A DNA stretch of 64,000 bases from Weissella fangxianensis (GTDB taxonomy: Bacteria; Bacillota; Bacilli; Lactobacillales; Lactobacillaceae), in assembly GCF_024718545.1 (NCBI RefSeq), contig NZ_JAMXDB010000002.1:56614-120613 (forward strand), written 5' to 3'. Below the pieces are notes generated by a model. It made no database searches and was not told the origin of the DNA. It saw only the letters and a program-made list of their open reading frames with translations. Made by a program: the position numbers and the translations under genes. Shown here piece by piece: positions 1-7,991 of the stretch. The stretch's first letter is position 1. Each line of letters opens with the position of its first letter.

Positions 1-1
1 A

Positions 2-358
2 TTTCACCGACCACGACCAGCGATTTACCACGTTATTGAACAATCAGGTTATTCATTCCCATCAGGACATGCCTTGAATGCTATCTTGCTATATGGTTCA
101 TTGATTGTTTTAGTACACTATTACCTAAAATCTGAAGATAATATCCGTTACGCCTTTATGACCTTATTTGCTGGGTTAGTTATCGCTATCCCTGTTAGCC
201 GTGTTTATTTGGGTGTACACTATTTTTCAGATGTTCTAGCCGGTTTTGGTTTAGGAACTTTCTTATTAATCATGTCTAAAGAAATAATTTTTAAATATCG
301 CACACGAGAGGTTTTCGAAAATGCGCTCAATTCAAAATCTAGTACAAATATCCCTTAA
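2..358 (+). CDS. PAP2-family membrane phosphatase, 5' truncated by window edge
   Basis: The reading frame is open from the first bases of the window, so the start is missing. The visible part carries the three PAP2 motifs: an RP pair near the edge, then PSGH about 15 residues later, and SRVYLGVHYFSD (SR-x5-H) near residue 65. Two hydrophobic segments lie between and after them. Members of this family are integral membrane phosphatases acting on undecaprenyl pyrophosphate, phosphatidylglycerophosphate or related lipid phosphates. Which substrate this one uses cannot be told. It overlaps the following gene by 38 nt, which suggests translational coupling. A TTG at position 74 is internal (Leu after PSGHA), not a start. 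Confidence 0.88.
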   Translation, partial: FHRPRPAIYHVIEQSGYSFPSGHALNAILLYGSLIVLVHYYLKSEDNIRYAFMTLFAGLVIAIPVSRVYLGVHYFSDVLAGFGLGTFLLIMSKEIIFKYRTREVFENALNSKSSTNIP

Positions 359-833
359 TGAATATCTAACACCCGGGGATGTAGCAATTGATGCAACCAT
401 TCGTCACGGTGATATCACCCGCTTCTTAGCTAGTCGAGTTGGTGATACTGGTAAAGTGCTAGCTTTTTCAGACTTAAAGTCTGAAATCGATGATGTCGCA
501 GCTTCCTTATTTTTAAGTGGCTTAAATGAACGTGTCGACCTAATTAGCAAGGGATTTACTGATATTCCTGCTTATTTGGACCCAACTGAGCCCATTGGCG
601 CAGCTATCTTTCAATTAGATGAACAAAGTATCGCGGCCAATGTTCAAACCATTATTAAGTCACTACTAATGGTTCTAAAAACAGATGGTTTGCTATGCTT
701 ACTTAGTGAGGATAACGATTCATTATTAGCTATTAAAAGTTATCTAGCAAAATTACCTGACACTTCATATAGCGTTTCTTATTATCAAGACGTCTTAACG
801 CAAAGTAGTGCCTTGGTCGTGCAACGCCATTAA
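321..833 (+). CDS. MnmM (YtqB)-like class I SAM-dependent methyltransferase
   Basis: A 170-residue protein with the size and order of the YtqB/rRNA-methylase-like family: N-terminal LTPGDVAIDAT segment, GKVLAFSD second strand, and a C-terminal LSYxxVL-like part. B. subtilis YtqB (MnmM) methylates nm5s2U34 of tRNA to mnm5s2U. Here the SAM-binding motif I, usually DAT-x-GNG-x-DT in the family, reads DATIRHGDIT, so the glycine-rich turn is degenerate. The protein may have lost or altered cofactor binding, or the family may tolerate this. It starts inside the phosphatase gene and ends at a strong bidirectional terminator. Family assignment is fairly sure; activity is not. Confidence 0.7.
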   Translation: MRSIQNLVQISLNEYLTPGDVAIDATIRHGDITRFLASRVGDTGKVLAFSDLKSEIDDVAASLFLSGLNERVDLISKGFTDIPAYLDPTEPIGAAIFQLDEQSIAANVQTIIKSLLMVLKTDGLLCLLSEDNDSLLAIKSYLAKLPDTSYSVSYYQDVLTQSSALVVQRH

Positions 834-864
834 TTGTTGGAGAAGCCGAGACAAAATCAACAAG

Positions 865-904
865 AAAAGCGGTTGGAACATCAAAAAATGTTCCAACCGC
901 TTTT
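865..904. terminator. bidirectional intrinsic terminator
   Basis: A 16-bp perfect stem (865-880 with 889-904) with an 8-nt loop, flanked by A-run and T-run. It separates two convergent genes. Its core, GGTTGGAACA paired with TGTTCCAACC, belongs to a terminator family seen several times in this window. Confidence 0.92.
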
Positions 905-905
905 T

Positions 906-2282
906 CTAATTATTTGGTTCAAAAACGGTGACTACTTCAACATGGGCTGTTTGTGGGAATTGATCCAGTGGCTGAACATCCCCTTTTATGTGGAAGCCTT
1001 GGTCAATCAAGTACCTAGCATCTCGGGCCATTGTGGCTGGATTGCACGATACGTAAACAAAACGGTCAGGGCGCATTTCAGTCACTGCATCAAGCAATTC
1101 ATTGGTCAAACCACGGCGAGGTGGATCAACAAAAATAACATTAGCATGCAAGCCTTCTTGTTGCCACCTATGCATCTGCTCAGGCGCGTCTGCCGTAATA
1201 AAGGTGGCATTTTCCACCTGATTATTTGCCACATTCTTCTGCGCATCAATGACTGCCCGTTCAATAACTTCAACACCGAGTACTTGCTTTACCTGGCTAG
1301 CAACTGTTAACCCAATCGTCCCAATGCCGGAATAGGCATCAATAACCGTATCGGTTGGTTTTAATTCGGCCTTTTTAGCCGCTAAAGCATATAACACTTC
1401 CGTTGTTTGTGGATTTACTTGATAAAACGAATTTGGTCCAATTTCAAATTCAATGCCAAGCAACGTATCATGAATGGCGTCTGCACCCCATAGCGTCCGA
1501 TTATCACCCGACATCAACAAATGTAACGCTCTGGGATTGTGATTCAAAACAACACTACGAATACCTGGCACAACAGCCGCAATTTCAGTGGCGATTGCAG
1601 CTTCATCCTTAATAGTTGCTGTTTGTGAAACCAAAACAACCATTAATTCATGACTATAGTAGCCGCGACGAACCATAATATAGCGCATCTCACCTTGTTG
1701 GGTTTCATCACTGAATACAGATACATGGTGTGCAGTTAAAATATCACGGACTGTCCCAATTGTTTGATCGATCACCGGATCATTAACATAATAGTCACTC
1801 AAAGGCAAAATTTCCCCAGGTGTCCGTCGTTTAATGAAACCCGTAACCAACTTATCCCCGTCACGTTTAATAGGTACAACCGTTTTATTACGATAGTGAG
1901 TTGGGTTCTCCATGCCAATTGTTGGCGCAATGTTCGCCTCAATGCCTGCTGATCGATAGAATTTTTCTACCTGAAACTGCTTTAACTTTAATTGTGCCTC
2001 ATAGCGCAAATTAATATAGGGTGCAATCCCGACATCTAGTAGATAATCTTTACCCGTCTCCACACGATCTGGTGATGGATTTACGACCGCAATCACTTCT
2101 GCGCGGGCAAACTTTCGGTTAACTTGTGTGATTTCAAAAGTGACCGTTTCATCAAGAAATGCATTGGCCATGTGAATAGGATAATCATCCAACATCACAA
2201 CGCCAAACCCATTGTAGCGAACATCGATCACCTGCCCCGTCAGTTTTTGTCCCAAACGTACAGGCATGATTATATGGCTCAT
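906..2282 (-). CDS. rlmD: 23S rRNA (uracil-C5)-methyltransferase, RlmD/RlmCD type
   Basis: 458 residues, the usual size of the RumA/TrmA family. An N-terminal TRAM-like domain (about residues 9-62) is followed by a central domain and a Rossmann-type methyltransferase with DAYSGIGTIGL (motif I), FVDPPRRGL, and VSCNPATMARD carrying the catalytic cysteine. These enzymes make m5U in 23S rRNA, and in Bacillus-type bacteria one enzyme (RlmCD) modifies both U747 and U1939. The four cysteines that bind the iron-sulfur cluster in E. coli RlmD are absent: that stretch reads LDVGIAPYINLRYEAQL. Loss of the cluster is, to my knowledge, common in lactic acid bacteria. It converges on the preceding gene. 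Confidence 0.92.
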   Translation of the reverse strand: MSHIIMPVRLGQKLTGQVIDVRYNGFGVVMLDDYPIHMANAFLDETVTFEITQVNRKFARAEVIAVVNPSPDRVETGKDYLLDVGIAPYINLRYEAQLKLKQFQVEKFYRSAGIEANIAPTIGMENPTHYRNKTVVPIKRDGDKLVTGFIKRRTPGEILPLSDYYVNDPVIDQTIGTVRDILTAHHVSVFSDETQQGEMRYIMVRRGYYSHELMVVLVSQTATIKDEAAIATEIAAVVPGIRSVVLNHNPRALHLLMSGDNRTLWGADAIHDTLLGIEFEIGPNSFYQVNPQTTEVLYALAAKKAELKPTDTVIDAYSGIGTIGLTVASQVKQVLGVEVIERAVIDAQKNVANNQVENATFITADAPEQMHRWQQEGLHANVIFVDPPRRGLTNELLDAVTEMRPDRFVYVSCNPATMARDARYLIDQGFHIKGDVQPLDQFPQTAHVEVVTVFEPNN

Positions 2283-2346
2283 TTTATTTCTCTCATTATC
2301 TTTAGCATTCTTTTTCCTATTATACTAGTTTATTGGTTGTAGGCAA

Positions 2347-2751
2347 TTAATCAATTGGACAACCAATTAGGCGGCAAAGTTGTTGCACCATCCAAATCAT
2401 ACTTGGCAATGCCACACTAACACCAATCAACCATTTAAAAAAACGCATATCCGCCACGATTGTTTTTAGCCCCACCTTAACTTCAGCCATATCCAATTTT
2501 AATTCTTGAACATCCTGTTTTAAGTCACTAACATCTCGTTTTAGATAACGTACATCCACCTGTAACTCGGTCACACTAACTTTTAAAACCTGGACATCGT
2601 TTTTTAAATCAGAAATTTCATGATTGTAATGTACACTATCATGCTTTAAAGATGCCACATCTTGTTGTAAATGTTTAAAATCATCATCTTTGAATGACAT
2701 AAAATCATCTACGGTCATTAAATTATGAACTTCCAAATCCGCTGTAGCCAT
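2347..2751 (-). CDS. small coiled-coil protein with C-terminal membrane anchor
   Basis: 134 residues, no recognised family. Residues about 25-95 are a heptad-patterned coiled coil with repeated DLK-x-DV-x-xLK units. Residues about 100-128 contain one hydrophobic segment (KWLIGVSVALPSMIWMV) that could anchor the protein in the membrane with the coil in the cytoplasm. A GAGGG ribosome site precedes the ATG. Similar short proteins in Gram-positive genomes are often annotated as hypothetical or as phage-like hemolysin XhlA relatives, and the coil-then-anchor plan resembles XhlA. I see no lysis partner nearby, so a function is not proposed. Confidence 0.65.
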   Translation of the reverse strand: MATADLEVHNLMTVDDFMSFKDDDFKHLQQDVASLKHDSVHYNHEISDLKNDVQVLKVSVTELQVDVRYLKRDVSDLKQDVQELKLDMAEVKVGLKTIVADMRFFKWLIGVSVALPSMIWMVQQLCRLIGCPID

Positions 2752-2830
2752 GTTTTTCCCTCGTTTCGTGACTAGTAAAATTTATTGTACCAAAATATTT
2801 GCACGACCATAGACGCACTTTTATATGTAG

Positions 2831-2865
2831 AAAAAAAGTTGCGTTAGTCAACAGACCCACGCAAC
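2831..2865 (-). terminator. intrinsic terminator of the MFS gene
   Basis: A 7-bp stem (2838-2844 with 2859-2865) is followed on the minus strand by a run of seven T. It lies just downstream of the MFS stop codon at 2876. Confidence 0.75.
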
Positions 2866-2875
2866 AAATAATTAA

Positions 2876-4060
2876 TTATTCAAAAATAGTTTCATCACGC
2901 TCAACAAACCACATTAAGCAGATAAAAATGACAATGGCAATAGCCATGACTGTCGTCTGCAAAAACCAACTATCTAACTGGGCGAACAACACACCATAAG
3001 CCCAAGGTGCTCCAGCAGCAATTAAGTAGCCACCCGTTTGTGCCATACCAGATAGTGCGGAACTTTCCAGAGGATTACGTGTTCTAATAGCATATGAAGT
3101 TACCATATAAACAAACACAGCTGTTCCTCCCAAGCCAATAAAGCTCGTCACGATCAGCCACCAAATCAAGCCAGCTTGCGTATTATACATCATGATGATA
3201 GCAATCAACCATAGACTGGTTGCCCCAGTCATAAAGTGAACACGTTGCTTATAATTAGCTCGCTCTAAAAAGCTAGGTACCCACATTGACGCTGGAATAC
3301 CAATCAATGACATCACACCGATTACCCAACCGGCTTGTGTCGCTGTCAATCCGGTGTGTTGCGCAACTGTTGGTACCCAAGCGATACTTGTATAGAAAAC
3401 TGCCGATTGAATACCAGCCATAACTAACATTGCCCAAGCATACTTATTGCGCCATGGGTGAACTTGATTAGCCTTATTCTCAGATTGTTGCGTACGTTTC
3501 TTAGCGGATGAATCAACATTCACATACATGTGCAATATCCAAGTGATAACAACTAACAAAACAATCACAGAAAGGAACACAACTAACATCTGCCAGCTAA
3601 ACGTTTTAGTAACTGGTACTGCGATAATTTGGAAAATCGCCGTCATTAAAGTCATGGTTGTACTATACAATGACGTATAAGTCCCAATTTTATTAGGCGT
3701 AAATTTAACCAATGTTGCTGGTAGCAGCACATTAATATAAGCAATACCAATCCCTACCAAAATCGTTCCAATAAATAACATTGAGGCGCTGGCAACACGT
3801 AAAAGTGAACCCAAAAGCACTAGCAATAGTGCTCCTAAGAAGGTCTTTTCTATCCCAAAACGACGAGTCATATAGCTCGTGGTTGGTGAAAAAATTGCAA
3901 ACGTTAATAACGGCAAAGTTGTTAGAATACCGAGTTGACTGACTGGTAGTCCAAATGAATGTGCAACATTGTCAATCACGACCGGTATTGTGGTAAATGT
4001 TGCTCGCATCACAACACCTAATAACACAATACTCAGTGTAAATACCCACTTTTTTCTCAT
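2876..4060 (-). CDS. MFS transporter, CynX/NimT-like
   Basis: 394 residues with about twelve hydrophobic segments and a charged central loop (SSAKKRTQQSENKANQ) after the sixth. The beginning, with GVVMRATFTTIPVV and LGILTTLPLLTFAIFSP, resembles CynX-type permeases (cyanate / 2-nitroimidazole transporter family), whose substrates are mostly unknown. An upstream in-frame extension to 4096 exists, but ATG at 4060 has GGAG seven bases ahead and is chosen. The gene stands alone between terminators. The substrate cannot be inferred from the neighbours. Confidence 0.8.
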   Translation of the reverse strand: MRKKWVFTLSIVLLGVVMRATFTTIPVVIDNVAHSFGLPVSQLGILTTLPLLTFAIFSPTTSYMTRRFGIEKTFLGALLLVLLGSLLRVASASMLFIGTILVGIGIAYINVLLPATLVKFTPNKIGTYTSLYSTTMTLMTAIFQIIAVPVTKTFSWQMLVVFLSVIVLLVVITWILHMYVNVDSSAKKRTQQSENKANQVHPWRNKYAWAMLVMAGIQSAVFYTSIAWVPTVAQHTGLTATQAGWVIGVMSLIGIPASMWVPSFLERANYKQRVHFMTGATSLWLIAIIMMYNTQAGLIWWLIVTSFIGLGGTAVFVYMVTSYAIRTRNPLESSALSGMAQTGGYLIAAGAPWAYGVLFAQLDSWFLQTTVMAIAIVIFICLMWFVERDETIFE

Positions 4061-4163
4061 CTCATTCTCCTTCAAATAAATTCCACTCCCAACCATATAA
4101 CAAAATAAGAAAAATAAAAAGAGAGCGCGTAAAAAAAGTCGTTTTGAGGCCTCGGACTTTTGG

Positions 4164-4187
4164 AACGCGTTTATGCTATAAAATTTA
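4164..4187 (+). repeat. 24-bp repeat, left copy of an inverted pair
   Basis: This 24-nt segment (beginning AACGCGTTTATG) is matched exactly, in inverted orientation, at 7966-7989. The identity stops sharply at both ends. The pair encloses four oxidoreductase or detoxification genes (FMN reductase, butanediol dehydrogenase, glutathione peroxidase, VOC protein). Confidence 0.85.
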
Positions 4188-4216
4188 CAGGCTGATAATC
4201 AACACATTTTTCATAC

Positions 4217-4249
4217 AAAAAAGAGGCAGACAATTGTTTTGTCCACCCC
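4217..4249 (-). terminator. intrinsic terminator of the FMN reductase gene
   Basis: An 11-bp stem (223-233 with 239-249 of the 4 kb block, three G-U pairs on the minus strand) is followed by a minus-strand T-run. It lies downstream of the stop codon at 4300. Confidence 0.65.
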
Positions 4250-4299
4250 TTCGACAGTTATCATAACTGACTTAATGATTTATATTTGGAAATAGTTGC

Positions 4300-4839
4300 T
4301 TACTTTGTTGCAAATTCAGCAAATTGTGCACCAACGCCAGCCAAGAATTTTTTCGTATCTTCGTTAGTAATCTTACCATCTTCATTAGCAAGCGACATCG
4401 TGTTACCAATGAACAATTCAGGTTGGTGCATGATCTTCATGTCCAAGAAGTCCAATGAGTTACGCAATACATGGTGAGCAGCGACACCAGCGATACCAGA
4501 AATTGATTGTGAAGCTGGCAATACTGGCTTACCTGCCCAAACACTTTGTCCCCATGGACGAGAAGCAACGTCCAATGCATTCTTCAATGCTGCTGGAACA
4601 CTACGGTTGTGTTCTGGCGTTACCATAATAAATGCATCTTGTGCCTTTACGGCTTCACGGAATTCAGTATACTCAGCAGGAGAAGCTTCATCGTAATCTT
4701 GGTTATACAAAGGCAACTTGGCAATATCCAAGTATGTCACTTCAGCGTCTGCAGGCAAGCCGGCAACCAAAGCTTCGGCAACACCTAATGAGTATGAGTT
4801 CTTACGAATTGATCCAACAATTACACCATATTTTGTCAT
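4300..4839 (-). CDS. NAD(P)H-dependent FMN reductase
   Basis: 179 residues, flavodoxin-like fold of the YieF/ChrR/AZR family. GSIRKNSYS at the N-terminus is the FMN phosphate-binding loop and TPEHNRSVPAALKNALD is the family's isoalloxazine-site signature (usually PEYNxSxPxxLKNAID). Such enzymes reduce quinones, azo compounds, chromate or free FMN with NAD(P)H. An AAGGAG site precedes the ATG. It is the first of four redox/detoxification genes on the same strand enclosed by a 24-bp inverted repeat, though each gene seems to have its own upstream region. Confidence 0.9.
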   Translation of the reverse strand: MTKYGVIVGSIRKNSYSLGVAEALVAGLPADAEVTYLDIAKLPLYNQDYDEASPAEYTEFREAVKAQDAFIMVTPEHNRSVPAALKNALDVASRPWGQSVWAGKPVLPASQSISGIAGVAAHHVLRNSLDFLDMKIMHQPELFIGNTMSLANEDGKITNEDTKKFLAGVGAQFAEFATK

Positions 4840-4993
4840 GTTATTAACACTCCTTAAATTTATTCATTATGTACAACTTATAACTCGTTACCACTATCTT
4901 AACTTACTTTTTAAAAGTTGTGAATACTTATTTTTTATAAGTGATACAAAAAAGCCAGAACATTTTATCTGTTCCAGCTTCATTATTTGAAAA

Positions 4994-6046
4994 TTAATTT
5001 TCTTTAGTTAAGTCAATCAAAATCTTGGCTTGTGACTTGTCTGTTGACAAACGATCAAATCCTTTTTCAACAACATCATCCAAACCAATGATATCTGTAA
5101 TAACTGGCTCAACATTAATCTGGCCTGAACTAACTAGGTCAACAGTTTGTTGGAAGGTCTCACGTGAGTATGCAATGGTTGAAGTCAACTTAACACCAGC
5201 GTTCATTAATTGCATTGGATCAAATGAGATTGGGTGAGCAAAGATTGAAACAATCACTGCTGTTCCACGGGCCTTTGTCACATCGATTGCTTGCTCAAAG
5301 GTAGGTTGTACACCGGCAACTTCAAATGAAACGTCTGCGCCTCCACCCAAAATTTCACGAACAGTTGCAACCGCATCGTCAACTTCACTAGGGTTCACAA
5401 CATCAGTTGCTCCCATGGCCAATGCCTTTTCCAAACGAACAGCTGATAAATCAACCGCAACAATCTTAGTTGCACCAGCAGCCTTAGCAGCAGCAGCAAC
5501 TAACACACCAATTGGTCCAGCACCAAAGATGGCAACCTTCTCACCGAACTTCAAGCCACCCTCTTTAACAGCTTGTACAGCAACAGCAGTTGGCTCAATA
5601 GTCGCAGCCAACTTTAGTGGGAACTCTTCTGGTAATGCATATAAGTTTCCTTCTGGCACATTAACATGCGCAGCGAAACCACCATTACAGCTCAAACCAA
5701 TAAAGCTATAACCATCATAAACATCAACGTCGTCTGGTGATTCCCCATGTGTAACCGTTGGATTAACTGAAACATGATCACCGACTTTATAGTTTTTAAC
5801 ATCCTTACCAACTGACTCAATGACGCCTGAGAATTCATGTCCCATGGTAATTGGTGCTTCACCACCAGTTAATTCGTCAACCTTATCAACCGGAATAAAT
5901 ACAGGACCCTCTAAGTATTCATGCAAATCACTACCACAGATTCCTGCATATGCCACACGAATAACGACTTCATCATCTTTTGCTGGTTTCAAGTCTACAT
6001 CTTCAACACGAATATCCTTTACACCATGCCATACTGCTGCCTTCAT
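4994..6046 (-). CDS. zinc-dependent (R,R)-butanediol dehydrogenase-like enzyme
   Basis: 350 residues, medium-chain dehydrogenase. Catalytic zinc site GICGSDLHEY, GHEFSGVIESVG and the Rossmann motif GAGPIGVLVAA are all present; IGLSCNGGFAAHV matches the butanediol dehydrogenase group. The four structural-zinc cysteines of classical alcohol dehydrogenases are missing, the lobe reading NPTVTHGESPDDVDVYDG. The probable reaction is NADH-dependent acetoin/diacetyl to 2,3-butanediol conversion, which regenerates NAD+ in lactic acid bacteria. ATG at 6046 follows GGGGG; the longer frame to 6124 would add an unlikely hydrophobic leader. Confidence 0.85.
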   Translation of the reverse strand: MKAAVWHGVKDIRVEDVDLKPAKDDEVVIRVAYAGICGSDLHEYLEGPVFIPVDKVDELTGGEAPITMGHEFSGVIESVGKDVKNYKVGDHVSVNPTVTHGESPDDVDVYDGYSFIGLSCNGGFAAHVNVPEGNLYALPEEFPLKLAATIEPTAVAVQAVKEGGLKFGEKVAIFGAGPIGVLVAAAAKAAGATKIVAVDLSAVRLEKALAMGATDVVNPSEVDDAVATVREILGGGADVSFEVAGVQPTFEQAIDVTKARGTAVIVSIFAHPISFDPMQLMNAGVKLTSTIAYSRETFQQTVDLVSSGQINVEPVITDIIGLDDVVEKGFDRLSTDKSQAKILIDLTKEN

Positions 6047-6317
6047 GTTAATACCCCCAAAAACATAAATTATAAAAATAAATACTAAAATCATCATTTC
6101 ATGAAATCCGTATCTCATGAACAACTACATTTTATTCTCTAATTTCAAATGGTGCAATAGGGTCAGTTGCCAAAAAGTGGGACAATTAAAGTCCTGTTTT
6201 CAGGAAACGCTGATATGACAACAATAATAGTGAAATTTGTAACATGAAAACCCTTACATCATAAAATCATAATTTTTGCAAGTATTTACTATTGTTTACA
6301 AAATCACAATAAAGACA

Positions 6318-6794
6318 TTATGCCTTGACTTTTAATGCTGTAATAATCTCTTTTTCCATCTTCTCAGGTTTAGTAATTGGTGCATAGCGATGAATGAGTT
6401 GCCCATCGCGACCAACCAAAAACTTAGTGTAGTTCCACTTTACAGGACCATTCCCTGACATATCTTTTAAATACGTAAACAATCCATCTTCATCGTCACC
6501 ATTAACCAGCACACGCTTGGTCATGGGGAATGTCACACCATAATGTACTTGGCAATAATCACTCGTTTCTTCATCCGTATCTAGTTCTTGCTTAAATTGA
6601 TTTGATGGTAAGCCTAACACAACCAAGCCATCATCCTGATATTTTTTATAAAGAGATTCTAACCCTTCGAGTTGTGGGGCTAATCCACATTTGCTGGCTG
6701 TATTAACAATGATCACCACTTTACCAGCGTAATCTTTTAAGTTAATTTCTTTACCGTTCATTTCCGTTTCCGCAAAATCATAAATTGATGCCAT
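6318..6794 (-). CDS. glutathione peroxidase (thiol peroxidase, BsaA type)
   Basis: 158 residues. The catalytic tetrad is visible: Cys in NTASKCGLAPQ (cysteine, not selenocysteine), Gln in LPSNQFKQE, and Trp-Asn in KWNYTKFLVGRDG. The family reduces H2O2 and organic hydroperoxides, in bacteria often with thioredoxin rather than glutathione. The start at 6794 follows AAGGG; a longer frame to 6839 lacks a good site. It fits an organism carrying two H2O2-producing oxidases in the same window (pyruvate oxidase, glycerophosphate oxidase). About 180 nt on each side are non-coding. Confidence 0.93.
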   Translation of the reverse strand: MASIYDFAETEMNGKEINLKDYAGKVVIIVNTASKCGLAPQLEGLESLYKKYQDDGLVVLGLPSNQFKQELDTDEETSDYCQVHYGVTFPMTKRVLVNGDDEDGLFTYLKDMSGNGPVKWNYTKFLVGRDGQLIHRYAPITKPEKMEKEIITALKVKA

Positions 6795-6972
6795 CGTACC
6801 CTTCTTTCTAAAAATAAAAGCATTAAACATATCACTCACACAATGCCATGTACAAGTACATTTACTATTTAGGTAATCTTTTTATAACAAAACTTTCTTA
6901 TAAGTATTATTATAAACCTATAAGGTTAACATTGACTAAAAGTAAGCACTAAGAAATACAAAACCATGTCAA

Positions 6973-7806
6973 TTAGTCATGAATAATCGTTAATAGCGAA
7001 CCCATTGGATCAATAATATTAATTTGGTCATTAGTATTTTCCCTTAATCCTGGCATGTTATTAGAACGTGTTGCTAATAATGAAAAATACTTTTTGTCAA
7101 CAATAACCTGCCAACTAAAAATGCCCGCCTCGTTAAGATGACGAAGCTCACTATGCTGACTTTGCCACAAGTTAACGGCATGATGGTGATGATAATGATT
7201 ATTTGAATAAAAGCTAGCACTAGGTCGCATATCAGTAACTAAATCCATTTGTAGAAAATCTAAAAAGAAATGATCAGCTACGTCTAAGTTATTGCCCATA
7301 AAATGAAGATGACCAATCTTCATGCCTACAGGAAATCCTGTCCATTCGTGCTCTTTCTTGCTCAGCAATGCATCTGCATCTACCTCACTGGTTCCCATCG
7401 TCACCTGACCGTCTGTCCACTGCCAACCTTTTGGATCTCGATCATGATAAAGCTCAATACCATTGCCTTCAAAATCATTAATATATAATGCCTCACTAAC
7501 TGTATGATCACCTGCCCCAACTGGAATCTGTAATGTTAGTAAGCGATACAATAGTGACGCTAATTCTGCTGCATTTGGAAACAATAAGGCAACGTGGTAT
7601 AACCCTGTTTGGGCAACGCTTTGTGCTTTACCATTTAATAACATCGTTAGAAATGGTGCTTCGCCTTTTCGAAACGCATAACCGATATGTTTATCATCTG
7701 ATGAAACATCTACCAACCCTAAAACTTTTTCATAAAAAACACGTGTCCGCTCTTCATCCACAACACGCATCGTTAAATGTTGAATATCATATCTTGTTGT
7801 TTCCAT
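6973..7806 (-). CDS. VOC-family dioxygenase/glyoxalase-like protein (CatE-like)
   Basis: 277 residues containing two vicinal-oxygen-chelate modules: IQHLTMRVVDEERTRVFYEK at the start and IGHLHFMGNNLDVADHFF at about residue 163. Candidate metal ligands are His in the first module (GLYHVALLF), Glu in GNGIELYHD, and His in IGHLHF. The arrangement is that of B. subtilis CatE (catechol 2,3-dioxygenase) and CatE-like ring-cleaving proteins. An actual aromatic substrate is not demonstrated. A histidine-rich loop (HYHHHHA) near residue 208 is unusual. The ribosome site is weak (GAGAAA). Confidence 0.8.
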   Translation of the reverse strand: METTRYDIQHLTMRVVDEERTRVFYEKVLGLVDVSSDDKHIGYAFRKGEAPFLTMLLNGKAQSVAQTGLYHVALLFPNAAELASLLYRLLTLQIPVGAGDHTVSEALYINDFEGNGIELYHDRDPKGWQWTDGQVTMGTSEVDADALLSKKEHEWTGFPVGMKIGHLHFMGNNLDVADHFFLDFLQMDLVTDMRPSASFYSNNHYHHHHAVNLWQSQHSELRHLNEAGIFSWQVIVDKKYFSLLATRSNNMPGLRENTNDQINIIDPMGSLLTIIHD

Positions 7807-7892
7807 TTTTTCATTTCTCTTTCTTTATTTTTGTTTACTAAAAGTAAGTGTATCATAAATATTCACATAATAGCTATGTTTATCCGAACGCA

Positions 7893-7940
7893 GCAAAAAG
7901 GAGGTTGGGACAAAACAACGTTCCCAACCTCCTTTTTTGC
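7893..7940 (-). terminator. strong intrinsic terminator
   Basis: A 15-bp perfect stem whose core is GGAGGTTGGGA paired with TCCCAACCTCC, flanked by A- and T-runs. It lies downstream of the membrane protein gene ending at 7992 and belongs to the GTTGGGACA terminator family. Confidence 0.88.
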
Positions 7941-7965
7941 TAAAAATGTATTAATTATAAGGCTA

Positions 7966-7989
7966 TAAATTTTATAGCATAAACGCGTT
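7966..7989 (-). repeat. 24-bp repeat, right copy of an inverted pair
   Basis: Exact reverse complement of 4164-4187. It ends two bases before the stop codon of the next minus-strand gene, so it is in its 3' untranslated region. Confidence 0.85.
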
Positions 7990-7991
7990 TA

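Noticed and set aside
834..1310. 158-residue open frame on the plus strand
   Set aside because: It is antisense to the rlmD gene, has no ribosome site, and its protein shows no family; it is a shadow frame.
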